From Marchantia polymorpha subsp. ruderalis (taxonomy: Eukaryota > Streptophyta > Marchantiopsida > Marchantiales > Marchantiaceae): a stretch of DNA of 64,000 nt. The stretch's first letter is position 1; each line of letters opens with the position of its first letter. Below, in pieces: positions 1-12,900 of the stretch. The notes under the pieces are model-generated. The model was not told the DNA's origin and ran no database searches. It saw nothing but the letters and a program-made list of their open reading frames with translations. Location of the stretch: positions 11,678,501 through 11,742,500 of the forward strand of contig AP031356.1 of NCBI GenBank assembly GCA_037833965.1. The letters run 5' to 3'. A program made the translations under genes and the position numbers.

Positions 1-476
1 CCCTCGCGGTCGATTACGTCTTTTTCAATTGTTTCCCTTTATAGTTTTTCCCCCCGGATTTCTTCATTAGTGATCTAGTCTTACCAGCGGCATATTCTTT
101 TTGATCCGTCACAGTGACGTTCACAGCTTCAAGCGGAGTATGTCCTTACCTTGCCTTTAGGTGTACGTGAAGGCTCTGAACGTTTTATTTAAGCAACTGT
201 CCTTCATCTTTTATTTCATCAATAATTTGCTACCTATAAATACCGTTATCTCTCGTACTGCTGACCTCCACATTTTCGGAAGATGTTTGTGTGGTTCAAT
301 TTATGTCACTGAAATTTATTATCATTCTCGCCTAGCAATCCCTTTAAGTTCCCCTAGAATTGCAAGTTTTGACGAAAAGTAGGCTTTCAATGCAAATGAG
401 TAACGAGAAACAGGTGCCGGTGCCTACTGGACCGAGTGGTTATCTGATACCAATATCTTTGCCATTATCATTTCAG
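1..476 (+). other. probable intron or upstream part of NOL6
   Basis: T-rich DNA with no convincing coding stretch. It ends in a good acceptor (pyrimidine tract then CAG at 474-476) in front of the first recognised NOL6 exon. A short open frame from 161 has no protein resemblance that I recognise. Confidence 0.5.
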
Positions 477-1722
477 GTTTCTAAGGCTGCTCGAGAGCCA
501 TGACTGGTTGTTAGCACCTCTGATCGTGGATGTGAATGCTAGCATCACACCGAACGACGAAACTATTATTATGGTGATCTTACTGAACTCTTCACCAAGG
601 TCGGGCACTTCCGACAACGTTGTTGTTTGTTAGTGCTTGTACATGGTCTGTTTGTGCTTTGAAATCGGTAATTGTTGTAAAAGCTGAATTCTGGACCTGA
701 AACCCCATGTCACTTCTTTTCTATCATCGCAGTCACAGTTTGACAAGCTGAATCGCGACAGCAATAGCGTTTGTGAAGGTCCTGCTATGTTTATAGCAAC
801 TGCTTATGACTTGAGTTCCGAGACATGGACAAGAGACTCTCCGAATGTTAAGGTAAGATTCGTTCTGCTGTTTGCATCAATTGTAGCGAGTTTGCTTTCC
901 TACCTGGACCCTGTGGTCTTGATTCTACTTCTGGGATCTGAACATCCAACGATTTGTGTGGCAGGGCCTCAAGCGGTTAGTGGCTTACGCGAAGAGCTCT
1001 TCTGCATTACTATCCAGCATGATAATGAGTCATGATAGTTCTGCAAAATGGCAGGTATATATCTCAAGTAATGATACTCTTCTGAATGTGCACTTAATAT
1101 GTATTCACGTATCTTGGACTTTCCGCGAGTGAGCATCTCATACATTTATAAACTATTTGTATAATGTGTGCAGACTTTATTCCGAACACCATTGAACTGT
1201 TACGACGCCATTGCTCTTTTGCATGAACAGAGCCTTCCTCATCCAAGTCGATTGCTTTTTCCTGCCCACGTAGACATCCCGTCTGTGGTATCTAGAAAAG
1301 CACCCGATGATATACTAGCACTTATTCCCTCACCGGTCATGAAAGCCGGCCCTATAGCAGCAAGAAATCATCTTTTGATAGGCTTTGATCCAGTAGAAGA
1401 ATTCGTGAAAGAGCTGAAAGAGCGGTTAGGCGAGTCTTGCTCTATTTATTACGATCAGTTAGGTAGTGACGTTGTGGGGCTAAGTTGGACAGCCGGTTCA
1501 AGCGGGAAGAGGAAAAGAGAGGAAAAGCTCGAAAATTCTGTCGATGTGGATGACATTGTTCGACACATAAATGAAGCCGGTGCTGGGCTTGTGAAAAGTA
1601 TTCATCTTTCTGACAGAGTTAGGAAGGTAGGCCTGCCGGCTGTAAGTAAGCAGGTGCAGAAGATGAAACGCGTGGCGAATCTCTCTACAGAGAGGAAGAA
1701 AGGGTCGAAGAAGGGAAAATGA
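477..1722 (+). CDS. NOL6: NOL6/Nrap nucleolar protein, C-terminal exons (5' partial)
   Basis: Four exons fit: 477-573, 733-852, 965-1054 and 1174-1722 (stop TGA), all with GT-AG borders and matching phases. The product carries the C-terminal Nrap-domain signatures I know from plant NOL6: FLRLLESHDW, PLIVDVN, PAMFIATAYD, LKRLVAYA, LFRTPLNCYDAI and then FDPVEEFVKELKERLG before a Lys/Arg-rich tail (KRKREEK, KKGSKKGK). NOL6 is a component of the small-subunit processome in the nucleolus and helps assemble the 18S pre-rRNA particle. The first base of 477 completes a Gly codon, so more exons lie upstream. I could not resolve one in bases 1-476, which look intronic, so most of the gene is probably off the left edge. 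The basic tail suits nucleolar location. Identification is secure; the upstream boundary is not. Confidence 0.85.
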
Positions 1723-4700
1723 CGCCTTGTGGAATAGGTAGAGAAGAAAGTACATTTAGTCGAGAATTCGTAAGTTTTGCAGAGTAGATTGTGCCCACTG
1801 TGAACGGACAGAAGTTGAAGTGTATATTAGCGCGCGGTATATGTACAAAATTTTCTACACTTCGCCTTATACCTAGTATGTGCGTCTTACTTGTATTCCC
1901 AATTTGGAGGAATGTCGATGTCGTGCGCCATAAGCACGGTTCAAGTGTTGCAACAGTATACATGGATTGCCGGAATCTTCATACAGCACTAAAGTAGGCA
2001 TGGGATTTTGTATCTACGTGGACCGTTGTGTGAGAGAAACTCCTGCAGTCCAAAGTCATTCGTGTTTCCTCTTTCGCCTTAGCCAGGTCAGTCCGTCGTG
2101 AATCCTCTGGGAAATTCCTCCGAAAGTGGTATAGGGAATTATATTTCCAAGTCTTGTTTATCTAGGATTCGCGTCTATAAATAAGACGTGGTAGTTTGGA
2201 GTAAAACCAGAAACCAGAAAACCAGAAATTGCTTAGGAAGCAAGGATTGCCTGGCAATGTGATTGACTCATAGGAGGGGAAATTTCATATACCGAAAAAT
2301 CGTACCCTCCATCAGAATAATAAGTTTAAATGACAAGTACACCAGATTGATATATTCTTTGTTTCTTTCTTACAGAAACAAAGAAATCATAAAATGTCAT
2401 ATATATGCGGTATATCATAAGATAATATAATATGCCGACACGAGGAGGAATTTATAAGTTGAAAATTTGACGATTAAGAACCACAAAACTGTTCATGAGA
2501 GTAGTGTAAATTCACAATATTCTTACAACAACTTTTTTTTTACCAAATATCTTATTCAAAATAGGTTGGTCACGGCATCCATTGGACCAAGGAAAAACTT
2601 TGTGAGCTTTTCAACAATGTGAAAATAAGTTTGGGCAATCAAAAGTGACGCCAAATTTATTGTGATTTTTCACATCAACCATACATCGTATCGTGCAATC
2701 TCATTTCGTGGAAAGACCTTACAACCATAAAAATGGATCTTTGAATTACATGTTGGATATTAAAGGACACAAGTGCTTGAAGTATTTGTATACCCGAAGT
2801 TGTACCTAAATCACAGTAACCAATATGTGTGTACGAGTTTTAGTTACTCGGGTAGGATAAAATATAAGATGAAATTTTTTTATAAGAATTGTGTGTCATT
2901 GGGGAGGAAGCGTAAAAGAGTGCTTTGAGTTTCATGTGCATGGCAGTGGTTAGGTCGGAGGTTCAGCTCTGGATACTCATGTGAAGAGGAGGTAGTAAAC
3001 ATCTGAAGATCTGTTTATATCTAAAGACAGCATCTTTGAAATTATGCAGATCTGAATGACCTTGAAAATGGAAGTTATTCGGGATCTTTCAAGTGAGCAG
3101 ATGGAACGGGGATGGATTCTCTTTAAGAGGTGTAGTGTGTTCGATTATCCTAAAACATGCTCTAACCTGTTATTGTACACACATTTATCTTATTCCATAT
3201 ATTTTTTGCAAATTAAAATAATGGAAGACTTTTAATTATCCCTAGAATCAAATTGGGGAAAAATAAATAGATTTTCACTATTCACGTAACCTTGTAACTC
3301 CTGTCTATGTATGAAAAATCATCACATGTACTAGTCACACGTGGTGGTAGAATGTCGTGGTGGTTATCAAAGGTTTAGAAAGACTATCATGTATAATCTT
3401 GGATAGACAATCATTACAACGACAATAACAAAGGTTTTTAAGTATAGAAATATACAGAGATGTCAATTGTTCGTGTACTGGAATAAAATGGTACAATCCT
3501 TGAGAGATTCAGCTAAAACTTGAATATATTGCTTCACAAAAATCATTAACTAATGCTGCGTATAAACAAACATCACGTCAGTTGATATGTAACTGATTGC
3601 TCCTATCGTCAGTGAACTATTTGACTTTCATAGATTCGATATTCTAGATGATATGAAAAATCTATCCCTTTGTGAATCTACTATTAGGGCTCGTCCTTGG
3701 TTTTAAGATTAAATATCTGATCTCTTTCCATCTATGTTCATTTTCTACTCGGATGCAGTTTTCATTTGGTAGACAACATTGTAAGCAGGCAGATCTCATT
3801 GGATTCAGGGTTGGTGTCTAGTGTGTGTGGAACTTTGCCTGTCGGGTCATTTTGGTTTTTATATTGGGAATGGTTAATATACGGCTTGGAGCGCAGTAGA
3901 AATTTAAGGACAAACCAAAACGAAAAGGCGACCAGCGGCGGCTCGAATGATTGAGAACGGAACTGAATCACATGATCTCTAAGTCCGCGCAGACATACAC
4001 ATGGTCCACATGGCCTACAGAATGCCTCCCTCGGAGACGTCAATGGCTACGGTTGTGACCGATCTTAAGGTAGGACAGCTGATGCTCGACCCATCTGCAG
4101 AACGAATTCTTTCGACCACTGTAACAGCACGTACTCGTTTTTTTTATGTCGTACTCCCCGAGCTTCAAGACACCGCTCGCCAGTCCTTCACAGTATGAAC
4201 ATCTTCTTGCAATAAGTTAAGAATTCTCGTGAATTTCGAGTTTTAAACCTTACTGCTTGCATCAGTGCATCATCTATCTAGCACGATAGGGTATCTTCCG
4301 GTCATGTTCAATAGGGGTGTTGCAGATGTTATCTTATGATAAGTAAACCTCTGTAATTATAATCTTACAGAGCCTAAATATCTTATATTATTCTTCATGT
4401 GGAGAAACTGTGGATTTTTTAAAGTTACTCTCAGCTTTTTTGAGAAAAAATCTATCCCCTATGGATATATTTAAAATATTTTTTTAGAAAGAAGATCACC
4501 ATAGGATAAGGTTATTTGCAATTAATTTCTTTATGATTAAACAATAGAAATCCCTTTCATTTTCACATAACTCGCATAATTGTAAAAAAAAATTCGTGAA
4601 TTATCTAATTTTGAAAATCTTTACAGCGAAAAAAGTATCATACACGTCCACAGTCACAATAATAATGGTCTCCGAAATGACATTCGATTATAAGTATCAA

Positions 4701-6365
4701 AATTAATAAAAAAAAATTTCTACTGAGGTGCATATTCACATGTGTGTTTCTCCTCAAAAGCCAAGGAATCTTGTCGAGAGACATCAATCTTATACCAAAT
4801 AAAATAATGAGAGTTGCGAACCCGTTCAAAGAACCCGTTCAATTTATTTCTTACATAGAAGTTCTGCACTAACAATCAAAACAGTCAATAACAGGACTCA
4901 GTATGTTCGCGGGTCTTGACACAAGATTTCACATCACACTATTGAGATGTTCAGCCATTTCCATATTCAGTTGGCAACTCAACATAAGGTCAACTCGAGC
5001 AAGAAAACTGAACAGAGAGACATGTTGATCCCTATCGATGTTGATGACTTCTCATGATCAGGAGCGTTACATCGTTCGCACGAGGTATGAGGCTTCGTCT
5101 TATATAAAGTTTTCTCTCCAAGAGGTAACCTAAGAGTATGGCATATATTTTACCGTCTGTCATATTTTGCACTTGTTAATAAACGTACACTGCAGTTGAA
5201 GAGGGTACTTTTCAGTGAGATGAAGTTAGCAGATTTCATTTCCCCTGAAAGCACTGGGTTTCTATTTACCACTCTTGCAAATAAAATATCGCTTTTCCAT
5301 CACACTTTTATATTCTGGTATGGAAGCAGAAGAAGTGTTGAAACTTCGTGATTGTACTACTGTTCTAAAGTTTATGTTTAAATAACTGGCAAATCTTTCT
5401 GGGTATTTTCTGAAGACATGGAAAAAGATGTTTCTATGTCAGCAATAGAAGCTTCCAGGTCGTCCTTTCAACTTTCCTTTTTACTACTGGAGTGATTCAG
5501 TCCAAAATGTCAAATTCGAATGTCAAATTCATGGATATGATGCGGTCTTCAGTTAGGATTGTACCTAACCCATTGACGGTCTGCGTATACGATCGGCCCT
5601 GATGAAAGTCCAACACTTCACGTATGTGGCGAAGAAGCTCTACTCTGACCCAAGTTTGGCATGTACGCACGGGGTATGACCATGTCTATCGTATCGAAAC
5701 CATTTAGCGGACAACGCTGAAATGCTCCAAATGTCCGCAAGCAATAAAATGCTCGAAGGTAGTCAGTCAGTTCGCAATCCTGCGATCGGCAACATGAAAA
5801 GAACCCTCGCTTGCACCCGGATCCCCTATCTGAATCGTCAACGGTCGCGAAGATGGGGCTAGTCTCGTCCCGACTGACTAGCAGAGAATCACATGTCGTC
5901 GTGGATCGCTTCGCGCGAAGGTCCCCCCGAACATTTCACCTTCGTATCGGGGTCTAGGCCTCACGACGTCATGGGGCCATGGAGCTATCTACTCCTTCGT
6001 GGTTATCGGCCTGCAAATATCTATATATCTATCCACGTAGTACTGTGGCTGTACGTCAATAGTCTGCAAGAGACGAGTGGTTGCTCAACGCATGTACAGT
6101 ATAATATCCGTACGCACTTCCGAGCATTGACAATGGGGTCATTCGTTTCGTAATGATAATCTATATCAGTACTAAATCACAACAATCTTTTCCTTTGCAT
6201 GATTCTTGCTTCAACCTATCAGTTTCTCAGATCCTCACTTCAGCGTAATTTTATCGAATAAGTTCAATCACCCGGCAAAATTTATGAACCAAGTGTGTCA
6301 TAATTCCATAAGTGTAAACGACATGACTATTTCTTGTCTACGCAATGAGTGTAGACATAGGAAGA
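1723..6365. other. intergenic region, no gene recognised
   Basis: Holds the NOL6 3' UTR at its left end and then moderately AT-rich DNA. Only short open frames with no recognisable protein family occur, the longest being 86 codons at 5893. A 12-bp perfect inverted repeat with a 7-nt loop lies at 2355-2385. I see no tRNA or retroelement protein. Confidence 0.5.
2355..2385. repeat. short perfect inverted repeat
   Basis: Arms 2355-2366 (TTCTTTGTTTCT) and 2374-2385 are exact reverse complements around a 7-nt loop. It lies in intergenic DNA about 640 bp after the NOL6 stop. It could be chance in AT-rich DNA or a termination structure. Confidence 0.6.
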
Positions 6366-6454
6366 TATCAGTTCGGACTAGGGCCTAGTCCAAACTGATA
6401 GAAACGCCCTCTTCGTTTGCCTAGTCACTAGGCAAACGAAGAGGGCGTTTCTAT
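6366..6454. repeat. two abutting palindromes (double foldback)
   Basis: Palindrome 1 has arms 6366-6382 and 6384-6400 around one central base, with one mismatch. Palindrome 2 has perfect 25-nt arms 6401-6425 and 6427-6451 around one central base; the pairing extends outward to 6398-6454, so the two share a few bases. Both palindromes contain the octamer GCCTAGTC near their centres. Transcribed, each would form a nearly loopless hairpin. There is no coding content. It lies about 620 bp upstream of the carbonic anhydrase start. It may be a tiny foldback element or a palindromic duplication scar. Confidence 0.85.
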
Positions 6455-7002
6455 ATAAGATCCAAAGTCTTTACCGTATTGCTTTCGTCAGGATTAAATA
6501 TATGAAGCTTTCACAGGAACCTTGCAAAGGACCCACATAGTGGACCAAAATTTATAACAGACCTACTTGTACCACAGTCATCGTTACCTTTGGCACCTGC
6601 TGTACCCAGCTCGATTTGTATCCGGTTTATTGCATCGGAATATTTGCCGATAAAAGCTTCTCGTGTGATAGTAGTAGGCCAAATAGTCAGCCATAAAAAT
6701 TGGCAATAAAGTCGTACCATAAGTATATCATAAAACTCACTCTCCATAAAATATCCTCGTCGCAACACTGAATTGTACCAGTCCTGAATTGCCCTCATGC
6801 GAAATGTGAGCTGTACTGCAGAATATTGCACAGTGCAGTAATCAGACAGACTGGGTTTGTCCATCTGCTGCAGAACGTCTGTGCGGAGATGAACGCAGTT
6901 GCGGCTGTGGAGGGTCCCATAATTTCATAAAATAAAGGCTCGCGAAAGTACATGACAATTGTCAAGGCCCATCAATCAGGAGAAACGCTCTTGCCTGATC
7001 GG
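6455..7002. other. upstream region of the carbonic anhydrase gene
   Basis: A minus-strand open frame of 117 codons at 6511-6864 resembles no family I know and looks accidental. No other gene is visible. The stretch should contain the promoter of the carbonic anhydrase gene. Confidence 0.45.
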
Positions 7003-7009
7003 GTATAAA
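7003..7009 (+). promoter_or_regulatory. TATA box of the carbonic anhydrase gene
   Basis: A GGTATAAAT stretch lies about 70 bp before the start codon at 7074, the usual place for a plant TATA box with a short leader. Transcription would then start near 7035. Confidence 0.6.
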
Positions 7010-7073
7010 TGACGAGCGTACAAGCAGAAGGCCAGCTTCTCATCTGAATCCGGCTGCTATCTATTCTGTCGAG

Positions 7074-9872
7074 ATGACGCGGGCTTCAGCTTTGATCTGG
7101 ACTCTGGGTGTCTTCCTCTCGTGTCTACTACTACAACAAGCTCATGGTAATCGCGAGTCCACGAAGTTATTGCATGCCATCATCCTGCAAGACCCTGGGC
7201 CGATGTCTGCAGATTCAAATTCTGGCCTGAGAGGAGCACCCGGTTCATTGCTGAAGCTTCTCAGAGGCGTGACTTTGTAAATTTATCGAACACTGACTGA
7301 CACGAGTACGACGTATTCACGAGTGATTGTGTGTCTGGATTGCAGGATTTGAGCTCGCTCAGTCAGTGCGACGGACTCGTCATCATCACTCCTACGGTTG
7401 GCAGTCGCCCATCGAGTTCGATCTCAGATGCATGATATGGAGAAACTACCCGGAATATCTCGGACTGCAAACTGATTATACTCCTGCACGAGCAAATGTT
7501 GAAATCCATCACGATGATACACTGCAAGTGAGTGTTCAGAACTTTCTGCGTTTGTCCCAACAGCTATGACATGAAGTGTTTGAGCAGTTGCTCGCTCTGA
7601 AAATTGATGATTAACTATACCTGTCCATTCGCGAGGACCCAGTATAGAAGAACTCGTGCCAACAGATCTGCAAGTCTCCTGATGCACTTGGGCTGAGCTC
7701 GACTCTAGCCGCGAATATCGATACTGCCACGTTCAACAATTCTAACTCGGCCAAACTGGCTCGCTCGCTCGCAGGTGACTTTTCTTTCGTCTGCAGGCAC
7801 GTTTACTCACAACAAAATTACGTACGACTTGCAGCAGTTTCATTTCCACCATCCTCCAGAGCATACATTCCGTAGTTATCCATACGTGTGCGACGATGAC
7901 GACCTCACGACACAGTAAGACCGCAACAGATATTATTGATTTCCTCGATGAGATGTAACTGGCGTGTGAACTGCTCTCAATCGTCAGAACGTTGCAGAGA
8001 AACTTTTCTAGCTTTATAAACATCAGAACGAATCGAGACTTTAGATATGGAGGTTTTCAATCAAGCCCTTCATTTGGATAGCAGCCGGAGATTGTCCATT
8101 CGCAGCAATTACAGTTTTCACCAACGAACTTTCTATGCTCGGCGAGGAACATCGAGCTGACTTGAGTTGAATGTTTGACCTCTAGGCGGCCTCGTAGAGA
8201 CGAATTTGTTTTGGAGATGCACCTCGTTCATCAGACTCCCGACGCAAAAATTGCAGTGATTGGTGTCCTTTTCAAGCTTGGAAAGCCCAACAGATTTCTC
8301 AACAAGGTATCTCCAGCTGAACATGAAGTCCGACTGTTAGCATCGATTTGCAGCTGTATTGATCTTTCCTTGTCACCTAAGCAGTCTTTTATAGGGGCCA
8401 ACAGCTTGTTACTCATACCGTTTTCCTTGTCTGTGATGTGGAATTATATTTCTCAGTTTTGGGACTTCATTCCAGACGTGGAGGAGGGTTCGCCCGTGGG
8501 AGTGGATGACATAGATGCGGCCGACCTGGACTTAAGCGACGTATTCATCCAGTACATGGGCTCTCTTACCACAACACCCTATACCGAGAATGTTTTCTGG
8601 ACTGTGACATGTGGAAACGTACGTACACGCTTCACTCGTTTTCGAGTTCTGTTTAGATACATATAGATATGCTTTGAATATTGAGCAGCTGCAACTATTT
8701 CTGAAATCTGCACAGTGTCTAGATACAAGGTTGTGAGTCGCGTCCAAATTACCGAGTCGCCCTGTCTGATCAAGAATTTAGGATTGCCCTGAGCAATGTT
8801 TTCTCGTTGGTTTGTGAGATTTTGTTCCATTGCATGGCAGTGATCATGAAGCTCTAGAAGCTCGAAAAACAAAATGCTTTTTTGGACTTTGGTTTTGAGT
8901 CTTCAAACCAAAGCAGCCATTTTGCTTTTCGAGCTTCTAGAAACAGCGGGTCAATAGCCCTCTGTTAGTGTAGTGTACATAGTTGCAACTCTCTGAGGGC
9001 GACGTGGAAGCCTCGTGCATTCATCCTCTAGTCTCTCGCCCTTCAGGTCCTTTCGTAAAGCCAAAGAAAGTAACAGAATTTCCGCAGTCATAAGTGCTGT
9101 CTACATGGCTAGACAGCAACTTAGCAACCTATCAGTTTCGTCCGCTGGGAACAAGTCCTTGCTGGGCAATATTTTATTGTTTCGATATTTCTGTTTATGG
9201 AGGACAAAGCGCGTAGTTGCAAACAATGCCCAGCTACAGTCCATCTTATTTACGCTAGCTTTCAATATAGCGTGATAGTGAAACAGGTGTATGATAATAA
9301 ATCCATGCTCATAGCAGAACTTCAAGGGCCAACTTGAGGACTACTGTGGGTGTAATCCCATCGAATGGCTTAGAGGGTCTTGGAATGCCTACGAAACGAA
9401 AGCTTGCTGCATGAGCTCTAGAGACCTTGAATTGCTTCTAGCGCTGCAGAAGTACTGATTTTTGTTGGAATTGCAGTGGAATACTATATCCAAGGAACAA
9501 CTGGAGCGACTACAAAATAAATTACCGGTAAGATTGTCGGATTAGGCATTTTCTCGAAGCTCTTCAGTCAGAAAGAGTTCTTAAAATCCATGTGTTGAGT
9601 CTGCCTTCTGATTGATTCCTCAAATTGCTGAAGCAGATATACTAGGAGTATCTCCCTTGCACTTGGACACAGCATATGGATGGAGCCCGTTCGTATCTCC
9701 ATGTGAATAATGCAAAAGTAAATTCTTATCCACCTCTTGTCTGTTGCTGCAGGGAGCTAACAATCGAGTGACCCAGCCGTGGAATGGCCGTAAAGTCTAC
9801 CTGAACTTCCCATATGATGATGATGATTCAAAAATCCGCCAAGACGCATCGTCCCTCTTGCAATCCTCCTAG
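7074..9872 (+). CDS. secreted alpha carbonic anhydrase, seven exons, 282 aa
   Basis: Exons 7074-7146, 7346-7527, 7775-7914, 8186-8306, 8457-8618, 9477-9527 and 9753-9872 join in consistent phases to 283 codons with the stop. The first ~24 residues are a signal peptide (hydrophobic WTLGVFLSCLLLQQAHG). Family motifs follow in order: QSPIEF, VTFLSSAG, QFHFHHPPEHT, EMHLVHQ, AVIGVLFKLG, QYMGSLTTTP, VFWTV and PWNGRKVY. Alpha carbonic anhydrases interconvert CO2 and bicarbonate at a zinc site. The three zinc ligands are present (His108, His110, His144), as is the Thr of the SLTT motif (about 210). Oddities: the usual Cys of SLTTPPC is Tyr214 and no Cys precedes QSPI, so the standard disulfide is absent; the family's GP-x-x-W N-terminal block is missing; the proton-shuttle His position appears to be Asp; an acidic insert (CDDDD) sits between zinc ligands two and three. 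The exon 3 donor was chosen for its strong GTAAGA; a donor at 7888 would remove most of the insert. Family call is very secure. Confidence 0.88.
8853..8941 (+). repeat. 89-bp imperfect foldback in intron 5 of the carbonic anhydrase gene
   Basis: Arms 8853-8876 and 8918-8941 are 24 nt long with a single mismatch. A further 9-bp inner stem (CTTTGGTTT with AAACCAAAG) closes a small loop near 8898. Arm length, inner bulge and position inside a transcribed intron resemble a plant microRNA precursor or a young hairpin-making MITE. Nothing in the sequence alone tells these apart. Confidence 0.6.
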
Positions 9873-9979
9873 AGAATCGAAACCGGTCTACGGCTAGACT
9901 GCGAAAGTCAGACAGAAAAGTATATAGCTACCCATTGGCGTAGATCGTCTACTAAACATCGTGTTGCCGAAGCCAGCTA

Positions 9980-9985
9980 AATAAA
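9980..9985 (+). terminator. AATAAA polyadenylation signal of the carbonic anhydrase gene
   Basis: Canonical AATAAA about 110 bp after the stop codon, in a plausible 3' UTR. Confidence 0.5.
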
Positions 9986-12900
9986 ATGAACGCCACCTTT
10001 TCCTGCAGACGGCATGAGTTTCTCTTTCTGATGGTGTTGGCATATCGTACTTTTTCAAATGCTTGAAGTAACAGACCGGACCTACAAATCTGGAGTCTCA
10101 TTCATCTGTGTATGTATCGACTTTGCACTCTTTGTGCAAAATGCAAACTCTGTGTTACTGACACACGAACAACACGTTTTAATAACATGTCTCCAAGTCG
10201 ATGTCAGACACTCATGCCTTTTGACCCTTTGTGTCCCTCGGGCTTGATCTATTTACCATTTCCCATGGTCGCAAAATGGAGATTGTACTGACGAATAAGA
10301 ATCAAGGCTGCAAGCAATTTTCAAGCATAGGTGGCAAGGAAGCATTGAGAGGAGTCATTCATAACATCTACAAAGAGAAAGCTGGAGAGGTGGGATCGAG
10401 TAATTTCTACACTGTTAATCGAACCACGCATCTGATGAATAAGTGCTGTTCCCATGTTATATCACAAAATCCATAAATGTTTGTTCCAAATTTGTCATTC
10501 GTCAAACGTTGTGCATCACCAAAGAACGTGTACAGAAGACCCCGTGGAACGATCTTCACCGATCTTCATACAGCTCCTGTAAATTTCTCCCGATGGGAGC
10601 GTACTGCAGATCTAGAAACTTGCAATGGTTTCCGAGCATGGCTTCTCTTTCCTTCTCTCCAGGGGCCACCCTTGTCCTCGCTTTCGTTACGAAGCACTAC
10701 GTCATGGGAGCCACATCACATGATGTGGTAGCATTTCTCTCTTTCTTTCTCTCTATCTCTTTGTATTGCTGTCTCAAGTTACAAATGATGTCGAACTTGG
10801 TACATAACTCTAAAGATAGGAAAACAATTTGACATATTTAGCTACTCACGCATCATAAAACCTTCCACATGGTTGATCACTTTCATGACATGCAAGATTG
10901 ATGATCAAGAGATGTGGCAAGATAATCTTTCACTTAATTGAACAGATTTGGGGCCTATTTATGATTAATCATAGTTAATTTGAATAATAAAAAAAGTGTA
11001 AAGTAAAATTCAATGACATAGTGGGTTATCTTCTTTTGATTTTGTATTGATAAATTACTCTTAAAGAAATTTTTTGCATGTGTGATTTTATATGAAATAA
11101 AGGTTTAAAGAGATGAATCATTTCAAGCTATGTATTTTCAGAAGAAATTAATGGTACTACTGGAAAAATATCTATGCATGATCAATCAAAGATCCAACCA
11201 GTTTACAAGCTTTCAAGAATTTATGAATTTTAGAAGAATTTCTAGATTCACTACCAAGAGTAAAAGAAATAGCTCTTTGTGTGTCTCCTCTAAAAAGAAA
11301 ATTCTCACATTCTTGTATGTTTTTTGTCAAAAATGGTTGTGCATCCAACTCGTAAAAACAGTTATATATATAGATAGTATTCTTAAGGTAAAAGAGCGAT
11401 CTTAATTCATCTTTGAACAATGTTAAATGTTGTAGTTTTTAGTTATACAAAATTAGAGTATCTCAATAGAATGTATTCAATCATGAATATAGTTTCAGTA
11501 GAGATGAACCATATCTATTTGCATCATCGGGTATGTCTAAAGTGTAGGTTTTTCTCACCAACTGATATTAGAGATTAGAGTTTGATGTGAAGTTTGCAAG
11601 TATAGTTTACATGTGACCAAAAGTATTTGATTGAGCTAACAGCATGTCTAGTTTTTCTACGCAAGAGTACGCCTAGTTTTCTTCCTGAAAAATATAGCAT
11701 TTTATGATTTGACTATCATCTTACTTTGCTACTATATTTGGATTTCTAATGGATGAGACAAATAGAATCATAAGGTTTTTGTACTAAAAATCTACTTATG
11801 ACAACAATATGCATTTGAGAAAAACGATTTAAGTAAAATGTATGTGGAGATTGCTAAGATCTTTAGATATTGACTCAAGATCTTGGTAGTGAAGTACAAG
11901 GTTGAGTTGAATTCATAAAACATAAAAAATAAAAAATTTCACATATTATATTTGATGAATGTGTATACATGAAAAAAATTTGAATAATTAGACCTTTAGA
12001 TTCATTATTCTAGTATCTATATAAATCACATGTTCATTTTAGCAAATATTAGTAAAATATGAAATGTTTCTTTTGAGTAAATTGAAGTGTACATAACAAT
12101 CTAGGATAGATGCTTTTTTAGTGAATTATAAATTATATAAAAGTACTAGGTTCCACGCTCTTTGTTACATTTTGCTGATGTTGATTATAGATAAATTTAT
12201 GACAAGAAAAATTATCAAAATTTTGTTTTCAATCATATTGATTGTAGAGATTACAAATTTCAAGATAAGAATCAAGAACATATTGCTTTTAGTATGTTCA
12301 AGTTATTGTAAATCTATTTATTTGTACTTAGCTTAACTTTTAATTATAGAATTAAGATGTGAATGCTTACAACAATACATTTATGAATATTAGTAAAAAA
12401 AATAATTTTGTGGAATTTGATTTTGTACATTAAGATCTTTTGTTTTTGCATCAAATTTGTTGCAGCATTGTAAAGTCTAAATCTATTCAAAATTACTCTA
12501 ATTCAGCCTCCTAAAAGCTTGCATTCTATTTTTGAATTCCAACTTTGCCAAAATTATTCTGTTCAAAAAATCATACATTATAAAGACAGCGGACCACAAA
12601 AAAAATACTCGCGCACGCATGTGCAAAGTAGAAACTAGGTCAAGAATGCGTGGTTTGTGATTGCAAATGCGCAAGAAAATGAAGTGAAGTAATATAATGT
12701 GATCGTACATCTAAAGGAGTTTGAAAAATCTCCTTTAGTTGTCCTTTAGAGTTTGAAAAATCTACAAGAGTCTCGTAATTTGGATGCCTTTGAATTTGCC
12801 TGTAAACTAAAGATAGCAAATCTCACTTTGTTTTTAAGTTGAGAGGAAGTTGTAAATATGTGTATGGATTCTTTGTTGTACAAATTCAGCAATGGATGTG

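Noticed and set aside
6511-6864. 117-codon minus-strand frame
   Set aside because: No homology recognised, no splice or promoter context, and it lies in the upstream region of the carbonic anhydrase gene.
10231-10832. Overlapping 81-129-codon frames
   Set aside because: Three different frames compete and none shows a known domain or matching splice signals.
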